Positions 51,244-64,000 of a stretch of 64,000 nt of DNA are shown here, piece by piece. The DNA is from Karalla daura (Eukaryota > Chordata > Actinopteri > Chaetodontiformes > Leiognathidae). The DNA lies in NCBI GenBank assembly GCA_029224185.1, contig CM055191.1, positions 13,951,188 through 14,015,187 on the forward strand. The letters are read 5' to 3'. The notes under the pieces are model-generated. The model made no database searches and had not been told where the DNA came from. It worked only from the letters and a program-made list of their open reading frames with translations. Numbering within the stretch: position 1 is the first letter of the stretch; the number at the start of each line of letters is the position of its first letter. The position numbers were made by a program, and so were the translations under genes.

Positions 51244-52319
51244 TGTTTTGGTGACAGTGGTGACAAAAGGGTCACCTGAACAAGACACAACAGCAATGTC
51301 ATGGCTGCCCCAAGGATTCAGAGAATTTTTTTTTGTTACTTTTCAGGCCTCACAGGAGCCACATAGACCTCATATTTCAGTTTCAGGAGAATTGAGTTAA
51401 CTATAAAAGCATAATAAAGTTGCAGTGAGAGGATAATAAGAGCGGAGGAACATGCCTGGAGTTTCGCCTTCCTGGGGAGTATTCAGGGATCATGGATCCC
51501 ATTATTTAGCTGTTCGCTGTGCTGGGTTTGAGGGAGCAGCGCAGCCCTCAAAGATACAGATGCAACATGGACGTCTTCACAGCTGGTAGTTTGTAACATT
51601 TACGCTCATACATAATGAATGGAATGGAGAGGATCCACATAACTGTATTTCCTACACTGAATACTCCAGGGGTGATCTGCTTCGCTGCAAAGATGGAGAC
51701 AGAGACAGGCCAGAGAATTCACTTTCATATTAGATTTTTTTTTTTCCCAGAATATTTGCTTTTGTCAATTATATACTGCCAAGTCAATGGTGACTAGAGA
51801 ATACCACCATTTACTCAGGGAAACATACTGAAAGCTCATCCAGCAGGACCACTTAAAGGTCATGTTTATTTTCCACATGCATGTATTTTTCATTTGATCT
51901 GCTGATAGTCCGCACTTGTGCTGTGGCTGTGAATTGACTCTATTTGCAAGCTATTTGCTTGGTAAAACACAAAAGGCTGTCGCACTGCCGCCCGTGTTGC
52001 TCTGGCACAGGTCAGCCATGCAGTAATGACAGAGGAGCTGCTGTATGTGAGAAATGTGCAAAGAAACTGATATTTGTGCTTCAGGTAAAGAAGAAGTGAT
52101 GATGACGCACAGCTTTACAGTGGCACACATTTCATGACACTAACCTGATGTTCTGCATGCTGCAGAGTGTCCAGTGCCGCTGTGTGTCTTTGTGAATGTG
52201 TATAGGTGGTGTGAGTAGGTGTGTGTGTGGCCCAGATGTTAACAGCTGGGTTGTGTAGTCAGAGTCGGCCCCACAGACAGTCATTAAGCCCAGCAGTCAG
52301 GGGCTGGAAGGTTAATTCC

Positions 52320-52870
52320 CCCGCCTGGAGGGGTATGTAGGTGGGAGGCAGGAGGGAAGCAGGAGGAGGGAGGGAGGGTGGAGGAGGATGAGGAGGAGAG
52401 ATGGCGGCATAGAGAGGGGGGAGCAATGGGAGGCGAGGGGGCTGTGAAGCTCAGCACTCAGTTCACACAAACAGCACTGTCAGCAAGAGTAGAGCCGCTC
52501 CACTGCCAGACGAAGGGAGAGGAGGGAGAGAGCGGGAGCTTGACAGAGAGGTGGTGAGGAAGGAAGGGAGGGAAGGGGGTAGGGAGGCAGGGAGGGAGAT
52601 GGACAGAGGACCTGAAGATGAATGGCGAGGGGAGCAATGCAGGGAAGAGGAGGAAAATACAGTAAGGGGGTAAAAAGAATTCATGTCAGGAGGTTGGACA
52701 GGCAGAGGGTGAGATGAAGGGGACACGAACGAGCAAGGTAATGGAGCGAGAGAAACGGATGGAGGAAGGAGACAGAAAGATACTGTAAAATGGGCTGTGG
52801 AGTGATGAATAGAAGACGAGGGAGGATCAGGGGGAAGGGGGGAGATGGGAGGAAGGAAGGCTGACATGAG
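52320..52870. repeat. polypurine (GGA/GGGA-rich) block
   Basis: The plus strand is rich in GGAGG, GGGAGG and GAGAGG over about 550 bp, with scattered breaks. The long minus-strand open frame (52463-53074) is a low-complexity translation of it. Confidence 0.8.
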
Positions 52871-54072
52871 GAGTTGTTTTGAAAACCAACAGGAAGTCGA
52901 CTGACTCCGACCGGTGCGGCAGGGAAAGCCAGGAGGAAGATTAATCAAAGAAAGCAATAAGCACCACGGTGGAAAGCAACACAATATGTGGAAAAGGGAA
53001 AGATAGGGTCGTGTCCAGGAGATTGATTTAGAAAAGTGGAGTCGGAGTAAGGCCGCATGGATATTTTTGTGCATGAGTTGCAGTGCTTTGGTGGGTGTGT
53101 GCGGAGCTGTGGTAGATGCATGGTGGAGGTTGGAGGCGTGTTCAAATCATTTGGATCGCCATTAGCAGCGTGACGGCTCAGATTCTGCCACTTGTCAAAA
53201 TAAAGAAAAACTGCTTAATTACAGAATGGATTTAACAGCCGGGAAACAGCTCGGTGAAAACAGACAATGCCCAATATGCCATCCACACCAAGAAGGATTT
53301 AACTAGTTCAGTGGCCACAGTTCTTTGTAAGTGGTTAATTTAATGAAAAAAATGCCCTCAGTAAATCTTCAAGACTTCTGAGGGCTCTGACAAAGGCCTG
53401 CAAAATTATCTTTGTGCACTGAGCTGCAGAGTATTACATCCACACTCTGAGCCTCTGCATTAACTACAACCATCTGACCTGATGATCTGATTGGAGCCGT
53501 GGCTTCTGTTGCCTGCCACAGTACAGCTGCCATATCAGTGATGCTTCTGTGTTCTAAATCTGTAGACAAGGTCAACATGTTTTTCCTTTTTTCATTTTTT
53601 TTTCTTCCACAGCCAATCTGGCTCCCAGTTGTCCATGGGAGAAGGAGACTTAACAGGCAACCACAGACTCGGTGCATGCATCACCAGAGAGCAGAAATGA
53701 CAATTACAGGCATCACTAAAATAAGAGTAGCAAACAGAGATAAGAGGACTTGCGAAAGTCTGACAGCACAGATAGTTACTTAATCCCCCTTAGGCTGTGC
53801 TTTCTTCAAAAGTCGGTTATTGTGATGAAGCCTGAATAGGGACGTGAACCTTGTCCCACTGCTGGCAAGTTTGCAAGAAGGGATTCTCAAGTCTGCGCTT
53901 TGAGCGACCTGCAGACCAAATGATGCCAGAGCATGTGGAGGGACATGTATCGGGGTTAAGACGGATTTGGAAAAACCCAATTAAACACACCGACACACTC
54001 TTTGCCGGTCCCCCTCTCTCCCCATCCCCGTGTCCCTTTGCATTTTGGCAGCAATATGGAGTTTGGAGCTGG

Positions 54073-54075
<3 letters not shown>

Positions 54076-54116
<41 letters not shown>
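54076..54116. repeat. (GT)n microsatellite
   Basis: About 19 GT units followed by two GCAAATGTGTGT units. Confidence 0.95.
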
Positions 54117-55520
54117 AAATGTGTGTGCAAATGTGTGTGTACTTGACAGGATGGATGGAGAGGTTTGAGACAACCAGCTGTGGTGTCCAGATTGGGAAGG
54201 GATTATTTCTCAAATCTCCCCCATTTACCTCAGCTGCCTAACAAGCTCCAACATAACCATGTTAATTCACTGATATTGCGACTTTGATTCCGCTGTTAAT
54301 AACAAGTAAACACTGCCGACCAATCAAGTGAAATCTTGTTGATTAGGTTTTATGCAGATCTTTGTCTCTGTAAAGTACAACACAAGGGGGCTTACTGAGC
54401 GTGTGTGAGCGGATCTCAGACTGATGAAAATCTTCATCAGACCAATAAACAGCATTAGATACAGAGATATTACTGATGGCTGTAAGATGTGTTTTTAATT
54501 GCAGTAGCATTTAGAAAATAAATCCCTAAGTTGCCTCTGCAGTGCATGCTTTCTCACCACGGGCAGGCAGGGGTAGCACAAGGAAAAAAATGTGAGAAAG
54601 AGGAATCTTTGAAAGTGGAAGTCTTCATCTAACAGATTCCAGTGTGAAGTCAGGAGGTCAGAGGCTGGACAGGATCGCTGAAACAATATTATTAGGTCAC
54701 TGAGGGAAGAGGAGCAGGGGCAGATAATAAGACTCAATCCGGCTGAGTGAAAATGCATGGGAGGGAAAGTGCTGACACCTCCCTCGCTCTCGCTCATCCA
54801 ATTCCCAGTGCTTACTCTATGCCACTGATATTCATGCCGAGCTGTCCGTCCACGGCCCACAAACTTTAACGTTCACCGTCTCCACCGCCCCATCTATCAC
54901 CCCACTGCGGTGATGGACGAAAGGCAAGCAGAGCGGAGAACATGGAGGTGGAAGAGGAGTGAAGGGAAGAGGGAGGGAGAGAAGATGAAGGGACAATATT
55001 GAAATTTGAGGTCAGAAAAGACAGTTGTTGCACCCACTCTTGTGTGTCCCATTTACCCACTCAGAAGCACCTCATCCATGTACAATAAATACACATGCAA
55101 ACATATGTGCAGGAGCCACACACAGACCAGCACACACACATGCACACAAGCACACACACAGACATATAACACCAGAGCCTCCTATCACAAGCAATTCAAT
55201 ATAAAGATACACAGAGCTCAGGCAATAACCTGATCCTGGCGAGAGATGTTATAGGCTTTGACAGGCGGGCTGAGCCACACAGCCCAGGCTGTTCTCCCAG
55301 TGTCACTAACAAAACAGAAGGATTAGAGGATGAAACTGAGCTAAATCTGTGCGAGCTAAAAATGAGGGCAAAAAACAAGGCACAGAAAGAAACAATATTG
55401 GACGGATCCAAAGCAAGCCGTTAACAAAAGCTATTAAGCAATAAAAGGCCACTTTAATGACAAAACCCTTGTGTTCTATTATTTATGTCATGCTGTCCAC
55501 CCACATACACTGTGCAAGGG

Positions 55521-55551
<31 letters not shown>

Positions 55552-57556
55552 GTGCATGCACAAATTCCGAATTCTGTAGCTTCTATGGAAGAAACTCCAT
55601 TGATTGGATTCATTCCTCTATCAGCTACTATCCAGGCCTGTCACCACCATAGCTTTACCCACAGTGAGTCGAGGTCAGCATCTCCACTCCTCCTTACCTT
55701 TCCCTGACAGTGTTAGAGCGATGACAGAGGTGAGGACTTTGCAATTTTTACCTTGGAAGAATGGTGTTTATCTAATTGTTACTGAAGGTCAGATTAAGCA
55801 GGTTCAAAGGAAGGTTTCAGTGATTTGGCATTGGCATCCAAGCAAAGCCTCTGTAAAGACAGGTTCTCAGTTCAGCAAACATTGAGAATTCAAAGGACAA
55901 TATGTCCTGAATTGAGAGTCAAATTTCAATATTTTTTTCATGCAGGGGCATTGCAGTCTCGCAGGTTTTTTCTGTGCAGTGCCATGATTTCTGAGGTTAC
56001 TCTAACTTCTCTGTTTCTATCATTGTGTGTGGCTGGCTGTATAATTCCTGACTTTGAAATAAATGAAAATGTATTTATTACATTAATAGTTGAAAGACAA
56101 GTACGGATGAGTGGTAGGTGGTGTGTCAGTCAGCTTTTTCTCTAGCAGATATATTTTTTCTACACTGTTGGTCTACATGTACATGGTAATTTCTCGCTCA
56201 CTTCTAAAAAGGATGTTTACTTTGAATTCACATCAGTGAGATTTCATAAAGCCTTAAAAAAGAACTCAGTGAACCATATTCTGAAAAATATGGATGAAAT
56301 GGTCTGTCCACATCTCTGTAGCTGCAAGAGGAAATGCTGGCCACCTGCTAGTGTGCCTCATATTTTATCGACTGCGACTGTCACAGAAAAGTGACCAACT
56401 TTTATTTTAGCTGTGCTGGCTTAAAACTACAAGGCAAAACAGTCAATAGGCCACTGCAGATTGACCTGCAAGGTACCTGCAGCAGACCAAGCCATTTCAC
56501 AACACCAGACAGCCAAAAAGCACAATGCAGCCCACGTAACAAGCTGTGTGAATCAAACCAGGAGTTACGATCAAACGTTACATTCTCAAACATTATCCTT
56601 TGTATGCAACACTTTCCTTTTCAGATCTCCTTTAACAAAAAAGAGAGCACAGAAAAATTTCTGTCCATGTCTACTTATACCGTTTTGCACAAAGCAAGAA
56701 ATTTTGTGAATCCATCCATCTTTTTTTTTTCCAACTTGCCTCCAGCGAAAATGATCACAAGCCAAAAATGACCTCCCTCCACAGATCATGTCCTCATTCT
56801 GAAGGCTCAAACTGGTTCTCACAGGGATAGAAGTAAAAGAGCACACAGACATTAAAAAACACACAATCAGGCCCAAGTACACCTATGCCAGCAGATGGGC
56901 TTATGGCTTTGTTGAGGTGGAGTTTGCCATCCTGCCCGTCCCATTTTCACAAAATCCACTTTAATTAACATATCAGAGCTCCAAACGAGGCTAAACCTCT
57001 TCTCTGCAAACTGTAATCTGCCCAGTTTGAACTGACCAACCATAGAGCCTACATGATAAGGCTTGCCAGCCGAAACACAGGGATAATCCAGTTATACCTG
57101 CTTATACAGCAGACAGCGAAAAAGCACTGATCTGATGGGTGCTCTTTGAAGTGCTGTAGCTTGCATTTCGATCTAAGCAAAGTGTTTTCATTTACTTATA
57201 TCATCTGACTATATCTGATAGGACTCTCTAAATCATATTGCTTGCATTATCTGGCCCAAGCTCTGCTTTTACACTAAGATTAGATATATGGAATGCTATA
57301 AAATGCAGAGCATATTCCTTGGTTTTGATCTTACTCTGTGACTTCTAACACTCTACTCCCACCCATACAACGTCCTCTTTCCCCAGTCTTTCTGTCCTAA
57401 CCATCTAACCTTTAACCACTCCCACCTTTGTGACACTTCATTTCTCATAGAATGCATTTAAATTCCTTCTTTCAAGCATATTCTCTTGTGCATTAAACCA
57501 CTTCCTCCCTCTGCTGACCTTCCTCAGAGTCCCTAGTTTTGATCTGAAGGTGTCAC

Positions 57557-57589
57557 AGGAGCTCTGGCAGGGTGACTGCCAGAGCTCCT
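57557..57589. repeat. perfect 14-bp inverted repeat (hairpin)
   Basis: AGGAGCTCTGGCAG (57557-57570) and CTGCCAGAGCTCCT (57576-57589) are exact reverse complements around a 5-nt loop (GGTGA). The function is unknown. Confidence 0.9.
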
Positions 57590-60003
57590 TCACAACCCCC
57601 TCTGGACGGCCAGGGAAAGTTGAACGGCCGACAGATGGAGACTATTGTGCGAGGGAGGGCGGCGGGGTAGAGTGTGGCACCAGCCATGTCGTGAGAGCAT
57701 GCGTGTGACTCTCAGTGTGTTTGTGCACGTGTTTATGAAGGCTACACTTGTCTTAGTGTGTGTGCATGCATGTTTTGTGTATGTGTGCCTTTGTGCTGGT
57801 GTGCGTAAGGGTGGGGAGGTGGGGTAGTGCGGGAGTGTCTGTGTGTGTGTGTGTGGGGGGGGGGTGTTGTGGGGTGGGGGGGGGCAGTTGAATGGCAGTT
57901 TAACACAAGATGTTTGAAATCTGTTGGTCTGACAGCATGTCACAAGACTGCTTGGTTAATAGAGTCTCCTGGAATGTCCTCTCCTGCAGTTTTAATGAAC
58001 TCTAAGCCAAAAGGCCTAATGAAGCGTGCTCCGTTTGCCAAAACAGTCCCTCGGCATGACCTTTGCTGACCCGCACCACTCCCACGCCACTTGAGGGTGG
58101 GTATCCATGGTGACCGGCCCGGAGAGTCTGCTGGGCCAAAGTTGTCAAAAGATACAATGGGTGGAGTTCAGTTAAGGAAAAGCAAAGCAGTTGTGACAAA
58201 AGACATCGGCGCATGTGCCAGCATACACTTAAAGATGGAGATGGTTTCATCAGTATAAAATTTGAGATGTTGCATATTTTTGCTTCTCTTTGTTATCCTG
58301 ACAAAAAAGGGCCTGTTAGCAAAAAGCTGCTCTTTTTTCTGGCCAAGAAAACATTTTCTTAACAAGCTCTTCCGCCTTGTCTGCATCCAAAAAGACACAC
58401 AAACACAAGTGTATGCAGACACACACACACACACACGTTGGTCGACACTGCAGTTTAACTATTCTTTGTTCAAGCCAACCAAGAGCCTCATTATTCAATA
58501 AGTTAAGACCATAACGCATGCAGTGTTGTGTGCATTCAAGAGGGATGTTGGTGTATATGTGTGTATGCATGCGTGTGTGTTAAGTATGAGTTAAGGACTA
58601 ATAAAGAGCAAGGCACCTAATTAAACAGTCTTTGTTTATGCTCTATAGCAGTGGTATAAACTCAGTAGGCACAATGCAGGGAGGTATGCCAGGTCGCTAT
58701 GCTCTCATTTGAATAACTACAGACAAAAGCTTTGCTAGAGAAGGGGGCAATCAACTTCAAAAGAAATTCTTGCTTAATTGCAAAAGTGTGAGAAAACTAG
58801 CAAAGACAAAGAGAATGAGCTGATTAAAGCTGTGCTGAACAATGTTTGCAATCATAAATAACACTTGAGTCTGATCTCCTTCTTAAGGTACACTGAATGA
58901 TGTCCTGAGGGGATCCAAGTGCGATAAATAACATATAATTTAATGAAAAGACTGTTTCCCATTTCTGATTGTACTGACAGGGTGAGTGTTAATTCTGTCA
59001 AGGCTGAAAGTAGTCCAAATATAAACATTTTCTTCACTGTATAACTTTTGATTAATGTTTTTGTTGTTGTGCTTTTTCTTTCTTTTTTCTCATTTTTTTC
59101 GCTTTGCTTCTGCAAACTGCTGAAGCACAAGACTATGAAGTTAGAATAACAAGCATGTACATGCAATGGTTCCCTTCCAGCACCAGCACAGATAAAGAAA
59201 CATACTGCCCATGGATGGTTGGACTTTTTTAATTATAATGTGGATCAGTCCTGAGACCCATCCACCGCTCCCAACCCTCCCACCCCCCTTAAGAAAACAG
59301 GGTGGAAAACCTGAATGGGCAATCAGTGCTGTTCCGCCTGTGCACATTCCAGAATTCAGTCCTCTAATAGTGCCATTCATTATAAGCCTTATTAAAATAA
59401 ACACAGACTTTATGATATAATAACAAATAAGAAAGGCTGCACATCATAATTGCCAGAATGTAAAAGTGTCAAGGTTCACTATATTACCATTCTAACCTGT
59501 CTCTTTCACTCTCTTTTCTCTCCCACAAGCAGCCACTCGCCCACTTATACACACGCACGCATGTACACACGCGCACATGCACGCACACTGAAATAAAGTA
59601 ATCAAGGTTATTTAAATGAAAGTGCAGGCTGGATAAACAGTGCAAAGGTACAGAACATTACAGGCAATGCATTCCTGATCTCCCAAGGTGGTGAGAAGGG
59701 CTGTGCTGGGTGGGTGGTTAGGCTCCATTTACAGACAGTTGTAACCTCAAGTATACATAATATACAGTACATGCATGGAAAGAGACCACACATGGAAAAA
59801 ATGTGCAGGTTTATACAGATTTGTCTCAGTATCCAATATCAGCTGCATGATTTGCATGTGTTTGTCTTAGTCTGCTTAATCTGTGCAGTATTTTATTTTA
59901 TGTCCCTGGATTTAGGACCAATGTAAATATTGCTCGTAGACAGTATCCAGCAGACAAGGTGTCAGAGGATGCCGGAGGCAGGGTTGGAGATTTAGTGTGA
60001 TCC

Positions 60004-60007
<4 letters not shown>

Positions 60008-60065
<58 letters not shown>
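60008..60065. repeat. compound (GT)n(GA)n microsatellite
   Basis: About 21 GT units followed by about 7 GA units, the same order as at 7.8 kb. Confidence 0.95.
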
Positions 60066-60068
<3 letters not shown>

Positions 60069-63000
60069 ACTGAGGGGGCTCAGAGTGCTACCAGCTGACG
60101 ACCACGCAATCCAAAGACTAATTGATTAAAATGTTATGAACATATGTGTATGGGGATGCTATAGAGTGGGCATGTCTAGAAAGGAAGCATGTGCCATATG
60201 GGGAAGGGATTGCACCTCAATTATTGTGAATCGGGTAAGCGCAATATATCAGTGCCACCTGTTTTGCCCACATACTACGTATATGCTTGGATCTTCACAG
60301 TCAGGCTGTTATATTGCACTCCCTCATGTCTGGACATACATAATAATGGTGGTAAGTTATTATATTTAGATTATAATGAACTGGCTTTCTTGTGCTGTGT
60401 GCTTTATTGTAAACAAATACATATGAAGCTTGACAGAGAAAGCACATTTTCATGTCTGCCTGCTAATTTAAGAGCATATCTTGATCCATTCGTCAATCAG
60501 TTTTCTAACCTGCTTAATACCTAAACCCTAGGTGTGCTTCCATTATCCATAGAAATATGCAGAACATAAATATCAAAATAAAAAAACTGGTGATGGAAAA
60601 ATTGCAAAAAATGTTTTTAAAACATTTCACACACTCATGAGGTATTTTTTCATACGTGTTGATATGAAAGCGTATCAAGTGTAACAGTTTTTTTTATTTA
60701 CATGACATATGACATGACATGACATAGTCATATAACTAGACGGCATGAGAGGAGACTGAACTTCTAAATCTCTAACGTAAGATGTTTTGAAGGTCCAGCT
60801 TCCTTAAAGTAGAGTCTCACAAGATGAGGCTCTCAGAGAATTATGGGACATTGCAAGGCTAGGCTTTACGACTAATAATCTGACCTCACTGGAAACACCT
60901 GCAAGAAGCAGTCATTGTTGAAAGAAGGAAAAATCGCTCTTATATGTGAATTTGACAATAAGTGTGCTTTGCTAAAGTGATGATTTAGAAATTAGCTGTG
61001 ATTTAGTTATGATTTAAGTTAAAATTACACACAGATGCAAAATCGCTGGTCTCAAGGTAAGCCACACTACATATCAATTTGTTGTTTCTGAAGCTCAGAA
61101 ATTGGGCCTGATGCTGAAAATCACTTGGCTTGATAAAATCATTCTAAAATCAGGCTGAAATTGTGTAGTGTGCACTAGGCAAAACGCTGATGCTAAGAAT
61201 TTGGACAGTTGCTTGCTGTGTTGAATTAATTTAATGCTGCACACAACTTCTCAGCCAAAGAAAGGACTGGTCCTTTTTTCAGAAGGTTGCGTTTTATTGT
61301 AGTTAGAATGTGCATTGGGAACTGCTGCTGGATGAATCAACGCTACCAAATTGAACTAATTGCACTGTTGCCTGCCCAATGGACCCTGTCTGGGACTCAG
61401 GAGAGCAAAGAGCTGAGAGCAGGAGAGTACATTACTGAATCCCACTAATTGCTCACACCTGTGCCTGCCCAGTTGACTCTGCCGGGGGATTCAAGCCAAC
61501 GATAAAAAGTAGAGCTGGAAACATATAGATCTCTACATCCTTATATTTATGTTAGTGTGGACTTGTTTGTTGGTTCCTTCATAGGGTGCTTTTGGTCAGT
61601 GCTGTATAAATACTCAGCTATACTATACTTGTAGGGGTACTACAGTATATAGGGTGAATACATAATTATGTTGGCGGTACAAAGTACAGGTTCACATTAC
61701 ATCAATCTGGGCTTGAGCTCTGAAAGAGAGAGTTTTGCCATCTTCAGCTTGTTCAAGTGAGTTATGTTTTTAAAAACTCAACAGACAGGAGTTTTGCAGT
61801 CTTTGGCATGCAAAATTTAAAGATGGCAAGGGCAACACATCTTTACCCTGAGGAGATACCTTATCTTATATAAAACATATCTAAATATGTATATAATATA
61901 TATATAATATAAAACAGCTGCAGCGAACATTAACATACTAGCCAGTCAACTGAACCACATGGACCCACAATTTTTAATTTTTAGGCGATGACAACTTCTC
62001 AAACACCTCAACAAATCAGTTTCTAAGATAAGATCGTTTTTTAACAGTCCTAGGTGATTCTAGCTTTGCATTTTACAAATGTATTTTTATAGTAGTAAAT
62101 TAATAGAATGGGAATTGCATGCTACAGTATTAGCGACTGGTGGTGGTGACTGTTGGGGTGACAACAACAACAACAACATAATCACACATGCCTCCTCTGA
62201 GACAGACATGACAGCGTTCTCACGATATTCCCTGGGGACAGATGTGTCAGGCTGGAGATTGGAAGGACAGGTTTGAAAAGGGAGGGAGTGAGGCAGGGGA
62301 TCCATTTTGTGTGGTTTTGTAATTAAATAACAAAATGTTTGACACTATTAACAATGCTGAAAATCACATATTTAGACTAAAATATGTTTTTGTGATACCA
62401 AAGAGACTAAAGCACAGAAAAAAAAACATAGACTAACGGGTCTTGACACTGATATGGGTACAAATATGAAGAATATGGGGAGGGTGTTGTACATACAGTG
62501 TTAGCTTCCAATCCCTACCAGGAACAAGTCAGAAGAAAATATTGTTCAGTTTGGCTGTGAAAGCTGAAAATTGTTTTGTCATCATGTTTAACACAATAGC
62601 ACAATGAAAAACAAAAAAGATCAACACAAGGTGACTTTTTGGGTGCAGCCACAGAGAAAGTATAGACTTTGGACAGCTAGGTTATGAATCACAATCATGA
62701 AGGGCTGTTCCTAATTTCAGTGCCGTCTGCTACTAGTTACCTAAGGAATGGAGTACCACGTGAAGGACATTATGTGGGAGCTACAGTACATAAATAAAAA
62801 AGCAGCTGAGATGTAAATCCTGCTCGAGTGGGATTTTCTAACTGAATGCGAATGGCAGTTACTTAATGTTGCTTGGAAAATGTTATTTGATTACCATGTC
62901 ATTTAATGTGTCATATGCATATCACATAACTGGAATTTATTCCTCTAATTGACTGTTCACATTTAAAGTGATGAGAACAGAAAGAGGATGAACAAAGTGG

Positions 63001-63911
63001 AGACAGGAGAAGAAAGAGAGCAGAGAAATGGGGAGAGAGTGGCAGTGTGCTGACATAGTTGTTGTCTGACCAAAGGCTTCCTGGGCAGAGCAGAGATGAT
63101 CTCTGAGTCTCACAGCATGATTCCACACACCCTTCCCCACACAAACAGCATGAATCCTGTGCATACACCTCATGGCTCCCACACACACATGCACGCACAC
63201 ACAGAGTAACACTCAATGCAAGACCTCAAACTCTGACCAATGTAGCATCCGCTGTGCTCTAATGGTAATCACTAACAAGCATGTCTTGATGTGGAGGCAA
63301 ATCGTACTATGCACAAGATTGTTTTTATCTTTATAATTTTCACTACCCAGTCGGATCATTTCAAAGGTAACACTGATCCTTATAGTCTGCGTGAAAACAT
63401 CAAATTAGAGACAAAAAACCACCGGTCAACAGTAATATACAGCAACTGCTCCATATCAGAAATACCCTGACCAACAATATCTACTAACATGCATCCATCA
63501 GCCGCTCACTGAGTGAGTCTTACCGGGGAGAAAACGACAGTTATTACATTCTGCTTTGCTTTCCCTCAGCTGTAATACAAAAAAATGAGCATAAATATGG
63601 GCTTACATGACTTTTACTGTGAGTAACCACTGCTTTGACTTCACTGTGGGTCCTAACATTTTATTCCCTGCTCACAATTTATTTACATCTGCAGGCACAA
63701 CACATATACACTTCTGTCGTTGTGTTTTGTTTTGAGCAGCTGTGTCTGTGCACCTTGTCTATTGTCGTTCAGGACCAACCTTCATTGTTGTTACACCTTC
63801 TGCTTGCACCTTGCTGGGGTTAACCCATCTCTCAAGGGGAGTGCTGTACCTTATGTACATGATATAACAAAGAGAACACCATCTGCATGGGTTCGGAAGG
63901 ACAGGAGGATT

Positions 63912-63913
<2 letters not shown>

Positions 63914-63995
<82 letters not shown>

Positions 63996-64000
63996 CTGTG
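63914..64000. repeat. (GT)n microsatellite running to the window end
   Basis: More than 35 GT units, breaking up only in the last dozen bases. Confidence 0.97.

Noticed and set aside
52463..53074. 203-residue minus-strand open frame ending in a hydrophobic AALLLLTVLFV run, first considered as a signal peptide
   Set aside because: It is a translation of a polypyrimidine block with no nearby start codon or phase-1 donor. The real nephrin signal exon was found at 47087-47150.

Overview
The window looks like teleost fish genomic DNA. It has large introns, GT-AG splice sites, many long (CA)n/(GA)n microsatellites, and degenerate copies of dispersed repeats typical of fish. It carries two vertebrate genes, both on the minus strand. 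No bacterial, viral, CRISPR or rRNA/tRNA features were recognised.

About 12.6-47.2 kb holds a complete nephrin gene (nphs1), read from high to low coordinates. I could build 29 coding exons by hand, all phase-compatible and all with GT donors and AG acceptors. They run from a signal-peptide exon (start codon 47148-47150) to a stop at 12793-12795, with AATAAA at 12594-12599. With the long form of exon 28 the model encodes 1239 residues. From memory, human nephrin has 1241 residues and also 29 exons. Domain order is signal peptide, Ig1-Ig6, Ig-like spacer, Ig7, Ig8, FN3, one transmembrane helix, and a tyrosine-containing tail ending in the nephrin-type PFELRG-x-LV terminus.

About 0.6-5.1 kb holds an FXYD5-like (dysadherin) gene in 8 coding exons, 163 residues. 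It has a signal peptide, a Ser/Thr-rich mucin-like ectodomain with five N-glycosylation sequons, an FXYD-type motif, one transmembrane helix, and a short Cys/Arg-rich tail. FXYD5 and NPHS1 both lie in human 19q13.12, so their linkage here fits conserved synteny. Nephrin is the homophilic/heterophilic adhesion and signalling receptor of the podocyte slit diaphragm. FXYD5 is a regulatory subunit of Na,K-ATPase that affects epithelial adhesion. Nothing in the sequence links the two beyond position.

The rest is non-coding as far as I can see: 0-1.4 kb (fxyd5 3' UTR and flank), 5.1-12.6 kb (intergenic, with CT, GT/GA and CA tracts and repeat fragments), and 47.3-64 kb (upstream of nphs1). The upstream part has one orphan exon-like segment at 49.5 kb, a polypurine block at 52.3-52.9 kb, and a 14-bp perfect hairpin at 57.56 kb. 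I did not find a new system. The most useful observations concern splicing: alternative donors in nphs1 exon 28 that would gain or lose a YxDV-type motif, tandem acceptors, and microsatellites abutting splice sites.
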